The notes beneath the pieces were generated by a model. That model saw only the letters and a program-made list of their open reading frames with translations, was not told the origin of the DNA and searched no databases. The position numbers and the translations under genes were made by a program. From Mobilicoccus massiliensis (GTDB lineage: Bacteria > Actinomycetota > Actinomycetes > Actinomycetales > Dermatophilaceae), in contig NZ_LN651330.1 of NCBI RefSeq assembly GCF_000826525.2, positions 371,639-435,638 of the forward strand: DNA of 64,000 nucleotides. The letters are read 5' to 3'. This document shows positions 44,655-52,933 of the stretch, piece after piece. The number at the start of each line of letters is the position of its first letter. The stretch's first letter is position 1.

Positions 44655-44958
44655 GGATGGCAGAGAACCTCTCCGGTGCCTGAGTGTTGGACTGATGCCC
44701 GGCGCCCTCGATGATGCGCAACTCGGCATCGGGAATCCCGCCGGCGAATGCCCGGGCCGCGGGGAGGTTCACGCGGTCCTTGGAGCCGCAGAGCACCAGC
44801 GTCGGCGCAGCGATCGATGCGAGCTCGTCAGAGAGCTCCGTCTTGGCGACGGCATCGACCACGGCGAGCATCTGACGTTTGCTCACCCCACCGGACGAGA
44901 CCACGCTCACCGGCAGCACACGCATGACGGCGCTCTGGAGCACGACCGAATGCCGTGT
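44626..44958 (-). pseudogene. C-terminal fragment of an alpha/beta hydrolase
   Basis: The last 110 codons of an alpha/beta hydrolase: the acid block APTLVLCGSKDRVNLPAAR, the His block IIEGAGHQSNTQAPERFS and the terminal helix. The N-terminal half with the nucleophile elbow is absent. Upstream the frame runs directly into response-regulator sequence, so the gene start was lost when the two were joined. The fragment alone cannot be an enzyme. Confidence 0.75.
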
Positions 44959-45393
44959 GCCTCCGTGCTCGACGTACGTCGAGACGAGGCGCGTGAGGAT
45001 CGCCGTCGCGAAGAGCGACTCGCCGTCGCGAGCTCGATGCGGGCATCCACGCGTTGAGCAGGCGGTGCCTCCTTGAGGAGGAATCCGCTGGCCCCTGCCA
45101 CGACCGCCGCGTGCACGTGCTCGTCGAGATCGAACATGCTGAGGATCACGGCGCGCACTCCGGCGAGCAGCGGGTCGGCGGTGATCCGGCGGGTCGCCTC
45201 GATGCCGTCCCCGCCGGCATGCGGATATCCATGAGGACGAGCATGGGCGCAGGGCCTGCGCGAGTTCGACGGCCTCCGGCCCATCGGCTGCCTCCCCGGC
45301 CACGACGAGGTCGCCGCTGCCGTCGATCACGATGTGCAGGCTGTGGCGGATGAGTGGCTCGTCGTCGGCGACGAGGACGAGCGCTGCGGTCAC
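44959..45393 (-). pseudogene. NarL-type response regulator, frameshifted and lacking its HTH domain
   Basis: Begins at GTG overlapping the sensor-kinase stop with VTAALVLVADDEPLIRHSLH. After ...ELAQALRP (near 45245) the frame is lost; GGDGIEATRRITADPLLAG and VILSMFDLDEHVHAAVVAGA continue in another frame until about 45041, then GESLFATAILTRLVSTYV returns in the first frame. The phospho-acceptor Asp region is at the first break. The sequence stops where the LuxR-type helix-turn-helix should begin and is replaced by hydrolase sequence. At least two indels plus a deletion junction: clearly dead. Confidence 0.85.
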
Positions 45394-46034
45394 CGAATCT
45401 CCTCGTCGGGGAACCGGGCGTCTACCCGCCAGCCGGGCGCAGCGGGACCGGCCTGGAGCGTGCCTCCCATCAACGCGGCGCGTTCCCGAAAGCCGTCCAG
45501 CCCCCGCCCGGCGCCAGGCTGCGGCAGTCACTCGCGAACCGGGCCGGCGTCCTCGACCGTCGCGATCACGTCGTGACTCTCACGGCGCACCGCAACACGC
45601 GCCCGAGCTCCCGGTCCGGCGTGCCGTGCGACGTTAGCGAGGGCCTCGCCAACCACGGCGTGCACGGCGGCCAGCACTCCCGGGGAGACGGCGACGGCGG
45701 CGGGTACGTGCAGGTCCACCCCGATGCCCGCGCGGCGACTCGCAGTGGCGAGTGTCGCAAGGTCGGACAGTGACGGGGGAGGTCGCAACGGGGCCTCGTC
45801 GTCGGGGTCGCGCAGAACACCGAGCAGGCGGCGTAGCTCCGTCGTCGCCTCCCGCCCCGCGCGCTCGATGTCGGCGAGGGCCGCGGCGCGCTCGCGTTCG
45901 GCATCGGGGCCCGCGACGGTACGTGCCGCCGCGGCCCGCACCGTGATGAGCCCCAAGCCGTGGGAACCCACGTCGTGCAATTCCCGTGGGATCCGGAGTC
46001 GTTCGGCCGTTGCGGCGCGCTCGACGTGATCCCT
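45390..46034 (-). pseudogene. Histidine kinase remnant (HisKA_3/HATPase) with a premature stop
   Basis: Reading on the minus strand, ERAATAERLRIPRELHDVGS is the phospho-acceptor helix with His, then LRRLLGVLRD and VVGEALANVARHAG (the N box). An in-frame TGA at 45528-45530 interrupts between VEDAGP and GRGLDGFRERAALMGG (G2 box); the same frame then runs on to the true end, EEIR, overlapping the regulator start. The sensor and membrane part is missing upstream. It was a NarL-family partner kinase, now inactive. Confidence 0.85.
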
Positions 46035-46068
46035 GGGGGGCCCGGCCGTCGTGCCCGGTGGTCTCGTG

Positions 46069-46134
46069 ATGGCGGCATGGTCTTTGGTGGCGCGCGGGGT
46101 CGGCGGGTGGCTCCTGCACCGGAGGGACGCGTGA
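46069..46134 (+). pseudogene. Possible 3' remnant of a first ABC-2 permease gene
   Basis: A short frame ending SLVARGVGGWLLHRRDA overlaps the start of the following permease gene by GTGA. Twin ABC-2 permease genes commonly end in -xxWLLHRRD-like tails, so this may be all that is left of the first twin. Twenty-one codons only, so weak. Confidence 0.35.
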
Positions 46135-46861
46135 GTGGGGCGAGGGTGCTGTGGGCGACGATCTGCGAGATCGACAGGCTGCGCACCCTGCCCGCGGCGG
46201 TCGCCGTCGTCATCGCCACGGTGGCGAGCGGGGCGCTGCCGGCCTGGGCCCTCGCGGAATCATCCACCCGCGGCCTGGGGACGCCGCCGGTCTCGCAGGT
46301 GGTGGTGGCGGCGGTTCCGTTCGTGCAGGTCGGCGCCATCGTGCTGGGAATCCTGCCGGTCGCGCACGAGCACGCTGGCCGTCAGTGGAGCGTCACCTGT
46401 ACGAAACGATTCCCCGACGCGGCCTGTGGGTCGGCTCGGTCACTCTCGCGACCGCAGCGTTGCTCGCCGCGACGACGGCCGCTGCTCTCGCGGGGGCATG
46501 GGGTGCGGGGCTGTTCGCGAGCGCCGGAGACGTCGTCGGGGCAGGGCGCCCCGATCTCGAGAGGCTCGCAGGGGCGTGGGCCTACCTCGTCATCATCGGG
46601 CTGCTGGCCCACGCGGTCGCGCTGTGCGTGGGTCACCTCGTCCCCTCCCTGGTCACGACGCTTTCCGCCGTACTCGTCGTGTCGCCCCTCCTCACCGCGC
46701 TGACCGAGCACGCCCGCTGGCTGTCGGATCAGGCGGCAGGGCTCATGTACCGAGGAGGTGACGGCGTGCTCGACGGAGGGACGGGCGTCCTCGTCGCCGT
46801 GGCGTGGCTGCTCACGGTCGGGTTGACCGGGGCATGGCTGACGGTACGTCGCGGCGCGTGA
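46131..46861 (+). pseudogene. ABC-2-type permease, frameshifted
   Basis: Starts GTG after GGAGGGAC. The first 85 codons give a helix pair (LPAAVAVVIATVASGALPAWAL and VVVAAVPFVQVGAIVLGILPVAHEHAGRQ). Near 46380 the frame breaks: the rest (RRGLWVGSVTLATAALLAATT, then LERLAGAWAYLVIIGLLAHAVALCVGHLVPSL, and the terminal helix) continues in another frame to the stop. The six-helix pattern fits antibiotic- or peptide-export permeases that often sit beside NarL-type two-component systems. No ATPase gene remains. Confidence 0.8.
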
Positions 46862-46918
46862 GCCGCGGCGACGTCGGTCCCTTTCTCACCGGCTCGGCTC
46901 GACCCCGTCGCTCGCCCC

Positions 46919-46924
46919 TAGACT
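46919..46924 (+). promoter_or_regulatory. Candidate -10 element (TAGACT), leaderless start
   Basis: TAGACT ends 7 bases before the GTG at 46932. A weak TTGAGG lies between, too close to act as a ribosome site. Confidence 0.5.
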
Positions 46925-46931
46925 CCTTGAG

Positions 46932-47594
46932 GTGACCGCAGCCAAGCCGATGCTCATGTTCATCCACGGCCTCATGTCGACCCCGTTGGACTTCGGCGAC
47001 CAGGTCTCCGCCCTGCCGGACGGGCTCGAGGGCATGGCGCCGTGGCTGCGGGGTGCCCGGCCCGGCGCGAAGGGGGAGTCGTTCGATCTCGTCGACGCCG
47101 CCGCCGACCTCGCGATGACGATCGAGCTCAGTGGGGCTCCCAGGACCACGCTGTTCGGTGTCGGGGAAGGGTCGCTCGTCGCGCTCGAGATCGCGCTGTC
47201 ACGGCCAGATCTCGAGCTCGACCTCGTCCTCGTCGGTCCGGCGCTTGCGGCGACGGCCGGTGTCGGGATGCAGCGCCGCTTCACCGCGCTCGTCCCGCGT
47301 GGGGTGCTCGCCCGGCGCGGTCTCGACAAACGCCGGGTCATGGCCGCGCTCGGCAACCTCGCCGACATCGACCTCTGGGGCCGGTTGCCCGAACTCACCA
47401 GCCGCGCCCTGCTCGTCGTCGGCGAGAAGGATCGCGCCGCCCGCACCGCGGCTCAGGCGTTCGTCGAGCAGGCGAGGCGGGCCGACGTCCGGGTGGCCGA
47501 GATCGCGGGCGCCGGCCCCGCGCCCCACACCCAGCGACCCGCCGAAGTGAACGCCGTGCTGTACGACTTCGTCGGCGTCGAGCCGCGGCAGTGA
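46932..47594 (+). CDS. Alpha/beta-hydrolase-fold protein lacking catalytic residues
   Basis: 220 residues. The fold is recognisable: PMLMFIHGLMSTPLDFGDQV (strand and oxyanion turn), the nucleophile elbow LFGVGEGSLVAL, RALLVVGEKDRAART and a C-terminal helix. At the elbow GxSxG reads G-V-G-E-G, so the nucleophile Ser is Gly. Near the C-terminus, where relatives have GAGHxPHxE, it reads GAGPAPHTQ, so the catalytic His is Pro. It is therefore likely a non-enzymatic member, perhaps a binding protein, or a differently working enzyme. Intact frame and good codon use argue against decay. Confidence 0.75.
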   Translation: MTAAKPMLMFIHGLMSTPLDFGDQVSALPDGLEGMAPWLRGARPGAKGESFDLVDAAADLAMTIELSGAPRTTLFGVGEGSLVALEIALSRPDLELDLVLVGPALAATAGVGMQRRFTALVPRGVLARRGLDKRRVMAALGNLADIDLWGRLPELTSRALLVVGEKDRAARTAAQAFVEQARRADVRVAEIAGAGPAPHTQRPAEVNAVLYDFVGVEPRQ

Positions 47595-47776
47595 CGCCGA
47601 TCGGGCAAGCTCGCCGTGCACGCGCCTCGACCGATCGCAGTCGACGGACCTCGTCGCTGCGAGGGCTCTGACGTGGGACGATTGAGGTGTAGCGGGGGTG
47701 TTCTCCCGCCTGGCACCGTGCGCGACCGACGTCGTCGAGCGCGACCGAGAACGTAGGACCGACCGTAGGAGGGCCG

Positions 47777-48469
47777 ATGGATCCGTCGACGGGTACCGCC
47801 GAGTCACCGCTGCCTCCCGACTCCTGGCCCGGGGCCGCGGGCAAGCGTTCCGTGGCCCCCGAGGTCGCGCCCTGGCCCGGGCAGCGACCCCGTTCGCACT
47901 CCCCGGGTGCGTCCTGGCCCGGTGCCACGAGCGCCGCCACCGCCACCGCCCCACCCCGCGACCTCGACGACGCCGAGCTTCGTGACCTGCGACTGCGGCG
48001 CCCGGCCAACCTCGTCAGTCCCAAGGCCAAGCTGCTGTGGCGGCTCGGGGCGCTGCTCGGGTGGGTGATTCCCCTCGTCGGCGTCGTCGTGTGGATGATC
48101 TTCGACGACGCCCATCGCCTGTGGCAGGGAATCGCGATCGCCGTCGTGTTGCTGTGCACGCTGTTCGGCGTGCTCGTCGTGCCCTGGTGGCGCTACCGGG
48201 TGCACCGGTGGGAGGTCACCGACTCGGCGGTCTACACGCAGTCGGGATGGCTGTTCCAGGAGCGACGCATCGCCCCGATCTCGCGCATCCAGACGGTCGA
48301 CAGCGAGTTCGGCCCGCTGGAGCAGATGTTCGGCCTCGGCACGCTCACGGTCACCACGGCGTCGGCGGCCGGCCCGCTGCGCGTCGCCGGACTCGACAAG
48401 GCCACCGTCGAACGGCTCGTCTCCGACCTCACCCGCATCACCGCTCTGGAGCGTGGCGACGCGACATGA
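47777..48469 (+). CDS. PH-domain (bPH2, YdbS-like) membrane protein
   Basis: 230 residues. A Pro/Ser-rich disordered N-terminus (1-75) is followed by two membrane helices (LLGWVIPLVGVVVWMIF and IAIAVVLLCTLFGVLVVPW) and one bacterial PH domain (RYRVHRWEVTDSAVYTQSGW, RRIAPISRIQTVDSEFGPLE, GLGTLTVTTASAAG). It overlaps the next gene by 4 bases; such pairs (YdbS-YdbT of Bacillus) are linked to resistance against some peptides and membrane stress. Exact role unknown. Confidence 0.85.
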   Translation: MDPSTGTAESPLPPDSWPGAAGKRSVAPEVAPWPGQRPRSHSPGASWPGATSAATATAPPRDLDDAELRDLRLRRPANLVSPKAKLLWRLGALLGWVIPLVGVVVWMIFDDAHRLWQGIAIAVVLLCTLFGVLVVPWWRYRVHRWEVTDSAVYTQSGWLFQERRIAPISRIQTVDSEFGPLEQMFGLGTLTVTTASAAGPLRVAGLDKATVERLVSDLTRITALERGDAT

Positions 48470-50136
48470 CCTCTCCCGACCAGGACATCGACACCCCTTC
48501 TCGCCATCCCGGTCCCACCCCACCCTCGCCCGCGCACGAGGCGCGCGATGGGGCTCACCTCGACCCCGCGGCCACCTCCGAACTCGCCGCCGACGCCACC
48601 CGCGAGCACACGCCCTGGCGGCGGCTCGACAAGCGGATGCTGTTCATCCAGCCGCTGCAGGCCGTCGGCCAGTTCCTTCCGGTGATCCTCATCGTGATCC
48701 TCGCCGGCTCGACCCGCGACAACGCCCCCTGGTGGTCCAACGCCTTCATCGTCGTCGTGCCCATCGTCATCGGGATCTGGAGCTGGGCGACCACCTCCTA
48801 CCGCATCACCGACGAGCAGCTCACCCTCAGACAGGGGCTTCTCCAACGCAAGACGCTGACGGCGCGGCTCGATCGCGTCCGCACCGTCGACGTCACGGCG
48901 TCGCTGCTGCAGCGGCTGGTCGGGGTCGCGGGCGTCAAGATCGGCACCGGCTCGGAGACACCGTTCACCCTGGCCGGCCTCGCCTCCGACGACGCCCATG
49001 CGCTGCGCGCCGAGCTCTTGCACGTCGCGCGCGAACGACGGCTCCCGGGCGGCGGTGCCGAGCCCGGGGTATCCCCGAGCGCTGTCGCCCGCGCTCCCGC
49101 GGACGTGTCTCCTGCGGACGCCGAAGTCGAGCTCGCCGCGTTCTCGCCCTCCTGGTTGCGCTTCGCGCCGTTCAGTCTCACGGGGTTGATCACCGTGCTG
49201 GCCGCGGGCGGATTCCTGGCGCAGTTCGTCGACGACCTCGGTGAGAGGGTGCTGGAGTCCGACGCCGGTCACGCGGTCACGGATTACGTGCTCGGCCTCA
49301 CGCTCACCGGGATGATCGTGCAGGGCACGGTGCTCGGCGTCGTCGTCCTTCTCGTGGCCTCGCTCGTCGGCTACGTGCTGCGGTACTGGGGATATCGGCT
49401 GACGCGCCATGCGCGCGGAACCCTCGGCGTTCAGCGCGGCCTGCTCACCACCCGCGAGATCACCATCGAGGAACAGCGATTGCGCGGCGTGGCCGTCGAA
49501 CGGCCTCTGCTGCTGCGACTCGTCGACGGCGCCCGCGCCGATGCGCTGGTCACCGGGCTCTCGGGCGGCGACAGCGGCAACTCCTCGTCCTCCGACATGC
49601 TGGTCCCGCCCGCGCCGCGAGCCGAGGTGGTGCGCATCACCGACGAGGTGCTCCACGACGACCGCCCTCTGCAGGCGCCTCTACGCCAGCACGGGCCTGC
49701 CGCCCACCGCCGGCGGTATCTGCGGGCGTTCCAGGCTGCGGTGCTCCTCGGTGCGCCCGCCGCCGTCGCGATCTGGTGGTTCGAGCTGATGCCCGCGCTC
49801 TACGCCGTACCGGTCCTGCTCCTCGTCACGGCACCGCTCATCGCCGAGGCGCGCTACCGCAGCCTCGGTCACACGCTCACCGCGCGCCATCTGGTCAGCC
49901 GTTCCGGCCTCTTTCCCGAACGCACCGAGGTCGTGCTCACCTCGGCGATCATCGGGTGGAACATCACCGAGACGTTCTTCCAGCGTCGCGTCGGTCTCGT
50001 CACGCTCACCGCGACGATCGCCGCGGGCGACGACTCCGTCGAGGTGTACGACCTCCCGCTCGCCGACGCCGAGGCCCTCGTCCGTGCCGCGACCCCGGGC
50101 CTCGCCGAACAGTTCATGACACCGGCCGCCTCCTGA
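48466..50136 (+). CDS. Multi-PH-domain (YdbT-like) membrane protein
   Basis: 556 residues with three bacterial PH repeats (starting near residues 105, 305 and 460; each has a version of YRITDEQLTLRQGLLQRKT followed by DRVRTVDV) and three pairs of membrane helices. Partner of the YdbS-like protein encoded by the overlapping upstream gene. A disordered acidic N-terminus of about 45 residues is present. Likely an envelope-stress or lipid-associated membrane complex; no enzyme motif. Confidence 0.85.
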   Translation: MTSPDQDIDTPSRHPGPTPPSPAHEARDGAHLDPAATSELAADATREHTPWRRLDKRMLFIQPLQAVGQFLPVILIVILAGSTRDNAPWWSNAFIVVVPIVIGIWSWATTSYRITDEQLTLRQGLLQRKTLTARLDRVRTVDVTASLLQRLVGVAGVKIGTGSETPFTLAGLASDDAHALRAELLHVARERRLPGGGAEPGVSPSAVARAPADVSPADAEVELAAFSPSWLRFAPFSLTGLITVLAAGGFLAQFVDDLGERVLESDAGHAVTDYVLGLTLTGMIVQGTVLGVVVLLVASLVGYVLRYWGYRLTRHARGTLGVQRGLLTTREITIEEQRLRGVAVERPLLLRLVDGARADALVTGLSGGDSGNSSSSDMLVPPAPRAEVVRITDEVLHDDRPLQAPLRQHGPAAHRRRYLRAFQAAVLLGAPAAVAIWWFELMPALYAVPVLLLVTAPLIAEARYRSLGHTLTARHLVSRSGLFPERTEVVLTSAIIGWNITETFFQRRVGLVTLTATIAAGDDSVEVYDLPLADAEALVRAATPGLAEQFMTPAAS

Positions 50137-50150
50137 CCCCCTCCACGGGC

Positions 50151-50235
50151 GCCGAGACAGCCGTCGTTTCCGCCCGGGCGGGGCCAGAATCGCGCCCATG
50201 TCAGGGGCCCGGGTGGAAACGCCGGCCGTCTCGGC
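50151..50235. repeat. 85-base imperfect palindrome between convergent genes
   Basis: Left arm GCCGAGACAGCCGTCGTTTC continues to CGCCCGGGC, and the right arm complements it over 29 bases with three mismatches; about 27 bases lie between. It lies between the PH-protein stop and the pmt stop, so it may end transcription from both sides, but it has no T-run. The ends (GCCGA...TCGGC) equal those of the palindromic elements at 61-64 kb. Confidence 0.75.
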
Positions 50236-50246
50236 GGGGGCGGGGG

Positions 50247-51836
50247 TCAGATCCAGGAGCGGAACCACATGCGGTGGCCCCAGTCGACGCGCGGAATGAC
50301 GTCGGCGACGTAGATCGGCCAGAAGAACGCGAACATGCCGATCGCCAGCACCATGAACGCCGCCCAGACGACGATGCCGGCGCGCCGCCGAGCCGGTGGT
50401 GCCTCGGCCGATCCCAGCACAAGCGAGAGCAGATACACGACGGCGAGCACGACCCACGGCACGAACGCCACGGAGTAGAACGTGAAGATCGTCCGCTCCT
50501 GGTACTGGAACCAGGGCAGGTAGCCGCCGACGAACCCCGCGAGGATCGCGCCGGCCCGCCAGTCGCGCGCCAGCGCCCACATGAAGAGCAGAACCGGCAG
50601 GGCGAGGGTGGCGGTCCACCAGATCACGGGGTTGCCGAGGTCGAGGATCGCCTTGCTGCACTCGGCCACCGCGCAGCCCTGATCGCCGAGCTTGGGGCCC
50701 AGGTAGTAGAACGACGTCGGCCGTGACTGCAGCATCCACGACCACGGATTGCTCTGGTAGTCATGGGGAGTCGACAGTTTGACGTGGAACGACATCATGT
50801 CCGCGTGGTAGCGCCACAGCGAGCGCAACGGGTCGGGCACGAGCGTGGCGAGCCCGGTGGCCGGATGGTTCGTGGCCCACTGCCGGTTCCAGCCGCCGGA
50901 GGTGGCGAACCACCCGGCCCACGTGCCGAGGTAGGTGATCAGCGCGGTGCCGACCATCGTCAACGCGGCCTGCGGGGCGTCGAACAGCATCGCGCCCCAC
51001 CACCACCGGCGCACGCCCGCGGCGCGGCGGGCTCCCATGTCCCAGAACACCGTCATGAGCCCGAAGGCCGCGAGGAAGTACAACCCCGACCACTTCGTGC
51101 CGATGCACAGGCCCAGGCTGAGCGCCGCCACGAACCGCCACGGATGCAGGCCGAGCCACGGGCCGTACCGCATCATCGGCGCGTCGAGGGACCCTCCGGC
51201 GTCGAGGTGCCCACCGACCCTGCGTGCGAGGATCTCGCGAGACCGGTCGCGGTCGAGCAGTAGGGCGCAGAATCCGCCCAGGGCGAAGAACATGACGCTC
51301 ATGTCGAGCAGGCCGGTGCGCGAGTGCACGAGGTGCTGACCGTCGACCGCGAGCAACAACCCGGCCGAGAGCCCGAGCACGGTCGAGCCGAACATCCGCC
51401 GCGCCGCGAGCGCGAGCATGAGGATGGACAGGGTGCCGAGCACCGCCACCCCGAACCGCCAGCTCACCGGGTTCTGCACCCCGAGGAGTTGCTCGCCCAC
51501 CGCGATGACCCACTTGCCCACGGGTGGATGAACGACGTAGTCGGCCTGGGTGCCGAACACGTCGGGGGTACCGGAGGCCCACACGTCGTCGACCTTCGGT
51601 GTCGCACCCGAGGCGTACTTCGGCAGCACCTTGGCCTCGTAGCCCTGCGTCAGCAACGACCACGCCTGTTTGACGTAGTACGTCTCGTCGAACACGAGGG
51701 TCTCGGGCCGGCCCAGTCGCCAGAAGCGCAGGACGCCGCCGAACACGGCGACGAGCACGGCACCCACCCAGCCGTACAGGGTGTCCGTCGGGCGATGGCC
51801 GAGCAGCCGAGCTCGCAGCCGGTCGGTCTCGCTCAT
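50247..51836 (-). CDS. pmt: Protein O-mannosyltransferase (Pmt, GT39)
   Basis: 529 residues. The N-terminal helix is followed by the acidic GT-C motif VFDETYYVKQAWS, essential in this family, and DYVVHPPVGKWVIA. About ten membrane helices follow; the C-terminal membrane region includes WPIYVADVIPR. It transfers mannose from polyprenyl phosphate to Ser/Thr of exported proteins outside the membrane. I prefer the second ATG (MSETDRL), 7 bases from a TACGAT box, to one three codons upstream. Divergent from rsmI, the same arrangement as Rv1002c/Rv1003. Confidence 0.9.
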   Translation of the reverse strand: MSETDRLRARLLGHRPTDTLYGWVGAVLVAVFGGVLRFWRLGRPETLVFDETYYVKQAWSLLTQGYEAKVLPKYASGATPKVDDVWASGTPDVFGTQADYVVHPPVGKWVIAVGEQLLGVQNPVSWRFGVAVLGTLSILMLALAARRMFGSTVLGLSAGLLLAVDGQHLVHSRTGLLDMSVMFFALGGFCALLLDRDRSREILARRVGGHLDAGGSLDAPMMRYGPWLGLHPWRFVAALSLGLCIGTKWSGLYFLAAFGLMTVFWDMGARRAAGVRRWWWGAMLFDAPQAALTMVGTALITYLGTWAGWFATSGGWNRQWATNHPATGLATLVPDPLRSLWRYHADMMSFHVKLSTPHDYQSNPWSWMLQSRPTSFYYLGPKLGDQGCAVAECSKAILDLGNPVIWWTATLALPVLLFMWALARDWRAGAILAGFVGGYLPWFQYQERTIFTFYSVAFVPWVVLAVVYLLSLVLGSAEAPPARRRAGIVVWAAFMVLAIGMFAFFWPIYVADVIPRVDWGHRMWFRSWI

Positions 51837-51843
51837 GGACGTC

Positions 51844-51849
51844 ATCGTA
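51844..51849 (-). promoter_or_regulatory. Candidate -10 element (TACGAT) for pmt
   Basis: Reading on the minus strand, TACGAT ends 7 bases before the ATG at 51836. It lies next to the large palindrome, which would occupy the -35 region. Confidence 0.45.
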
Positions 51850-51855
51850 CGGGGG

Positions 51856-51935
51856 CGCCTGTGCCGGCCCATGGTCGTGCCGCGGGTGCGCGGCGTGGCG
51901 CGCACCCGCGGCACGACCATGGGCCGGCACAGGCG
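51856..51935. repeat. 80-base palindrome with perfect 37-base arms
   Basis: The left arm CGCCTGTGCCGGCCCATGGT then CGTGCCGCGGGTGCGCG is exactly complemented by the right arm; only GCGTGG (51893-51898) is unpaired. It fills nearly the whole spacer between the divergent pmt and rsmI starts, ending 3 bases before the rsmI GTG and 20 bases from pmt. In RNA it would be an extremely stable hairpin; in DNA it could extrude as a cruciform. Confidence 0.95.
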
Positions 51936-51938
51936 GGC

Positions 51939-52775
51939 GTGCCCGGTTCCGGACTCGTGCTGGCGGCGACGCCCATCGGCGATCCCCGCGACGCCTCGTT
52001 GCGTCTCGTCGACGCGCTCGAGCACGCCCACCTCGTCGCCGCCGAGGACACCCGGCGCCTCAAGCGGCTGGCCGCGATGCTCGAGATCCACGTCGGCGGC
52101 CGGATCGTCGCCTACCACGAGCACAACGAGGCGACGCTCACCGGCGATCTCGTCGCCCGCATGACCGCGGGGGAGCAGGTGCTGCTCGTCACCGACGCCG
52201 GAATGCCCTCGGTCTCCGACCCGGGCTACCGCCTGGTGACCGCCTGCGTCGAGGCCGACGTTCCCGTCACGTGTCTGCCGGGCCCGAGCGCGGTGCTCGT
52301 CGCCCTCGCGCTGTCGGGCCTCCCGGTCGACCGGTTCTGCTTCGAGGGCTTCTGCCCGCGCAAACCGGGGGAGCGGGCACGCCGGCTCGCCGACCTCGCC
52401 GACGAGCGACGCACGATGGTGTTCTTCGAGGCGCCGCACCGGCTCGCGGCGACCCTCTCCGCGATGAGCGAGGCCTTCGGGGGAGACCGCCCGGCCGCGG
52501 TGTGCCGGGAGCTGACGAAGACCTACGAAGAGGTTCGCCGCGGACCCCTCGCCGAACTCGTCGAATGGGCGGCCGGCGAGGTGCGCGGTGAGATCACGAT
52601 CGTCGTCGGCGGCGGGTCACCGAAGACCCTCGACCCCGACGATGCGCTGGCCGCCGTGCTCGAGCGAATCGAGCGCGGAGAACGGCTGAAGAACGCGTGC
52701 AAGGCCGTCGCCGCGGAGTCGGGAATTCCCGCGACCCAGCTCTACGACGCAGCGGTCGCAGCCCGTCGAGAGTGA
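51939..52775 (+). CDS. rsmI: 16S rRNA (cytidine-1402-2'-O)-methyltransferase RsmI
   Basis: 278 residues from GTG. The N-terminal [28 protein letters not shown], and [16 protein letters not shown], then [15 protein letters not shown] and [10 protein letters not shown], are all diagnostic of RsmI (tetrapyrrole-methylase fold). It methylates the 2'-OH of C1402 in 16S rRNA. The GTG sits 3 bases after the big palindrome, with no ribosome site between, so translation may depend on this structure or be leaderless. Confidence 0.92.
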   Translation: MPGSGLVLAATPIGDPRDASLRLVDALEHAHLVAAEDTRRLKRLAAMLEIHVGGRIVAYHEHNEATLTGDLVARMTAGEQVLLVTDAGMPSVSDPGYRLVTACVEADVPVTCLPGPSAVLVALALSGLPVDRFCFEGFCPRKPGERARRLADLADERRTMVFFEAPHRLAATLSAMSEAFGGDRPAAVCRELTKTYEEVRRGPLAELVEWAAGEVRGEITIVVGGGSPKTLDPDDALAAVLERIERGERLKNACKAVAAESGIPATQLYDAAVAARRE

Positions 52776-52933
52776 GGTGTCTCGCGGGCGCGACGGATCC
52801 CGGACTTGGTGCCGAGGAAACCTGGGCGACGCCGCATCCGCGGTCATAGCCTGTTGGAAGTGGCTCTGGCGCAGTCCGCAGAGGGGCCTCAGGGTGGATC
52901 TGCCCTGGTCGCGATCACGTCGAAGGAGACGCA

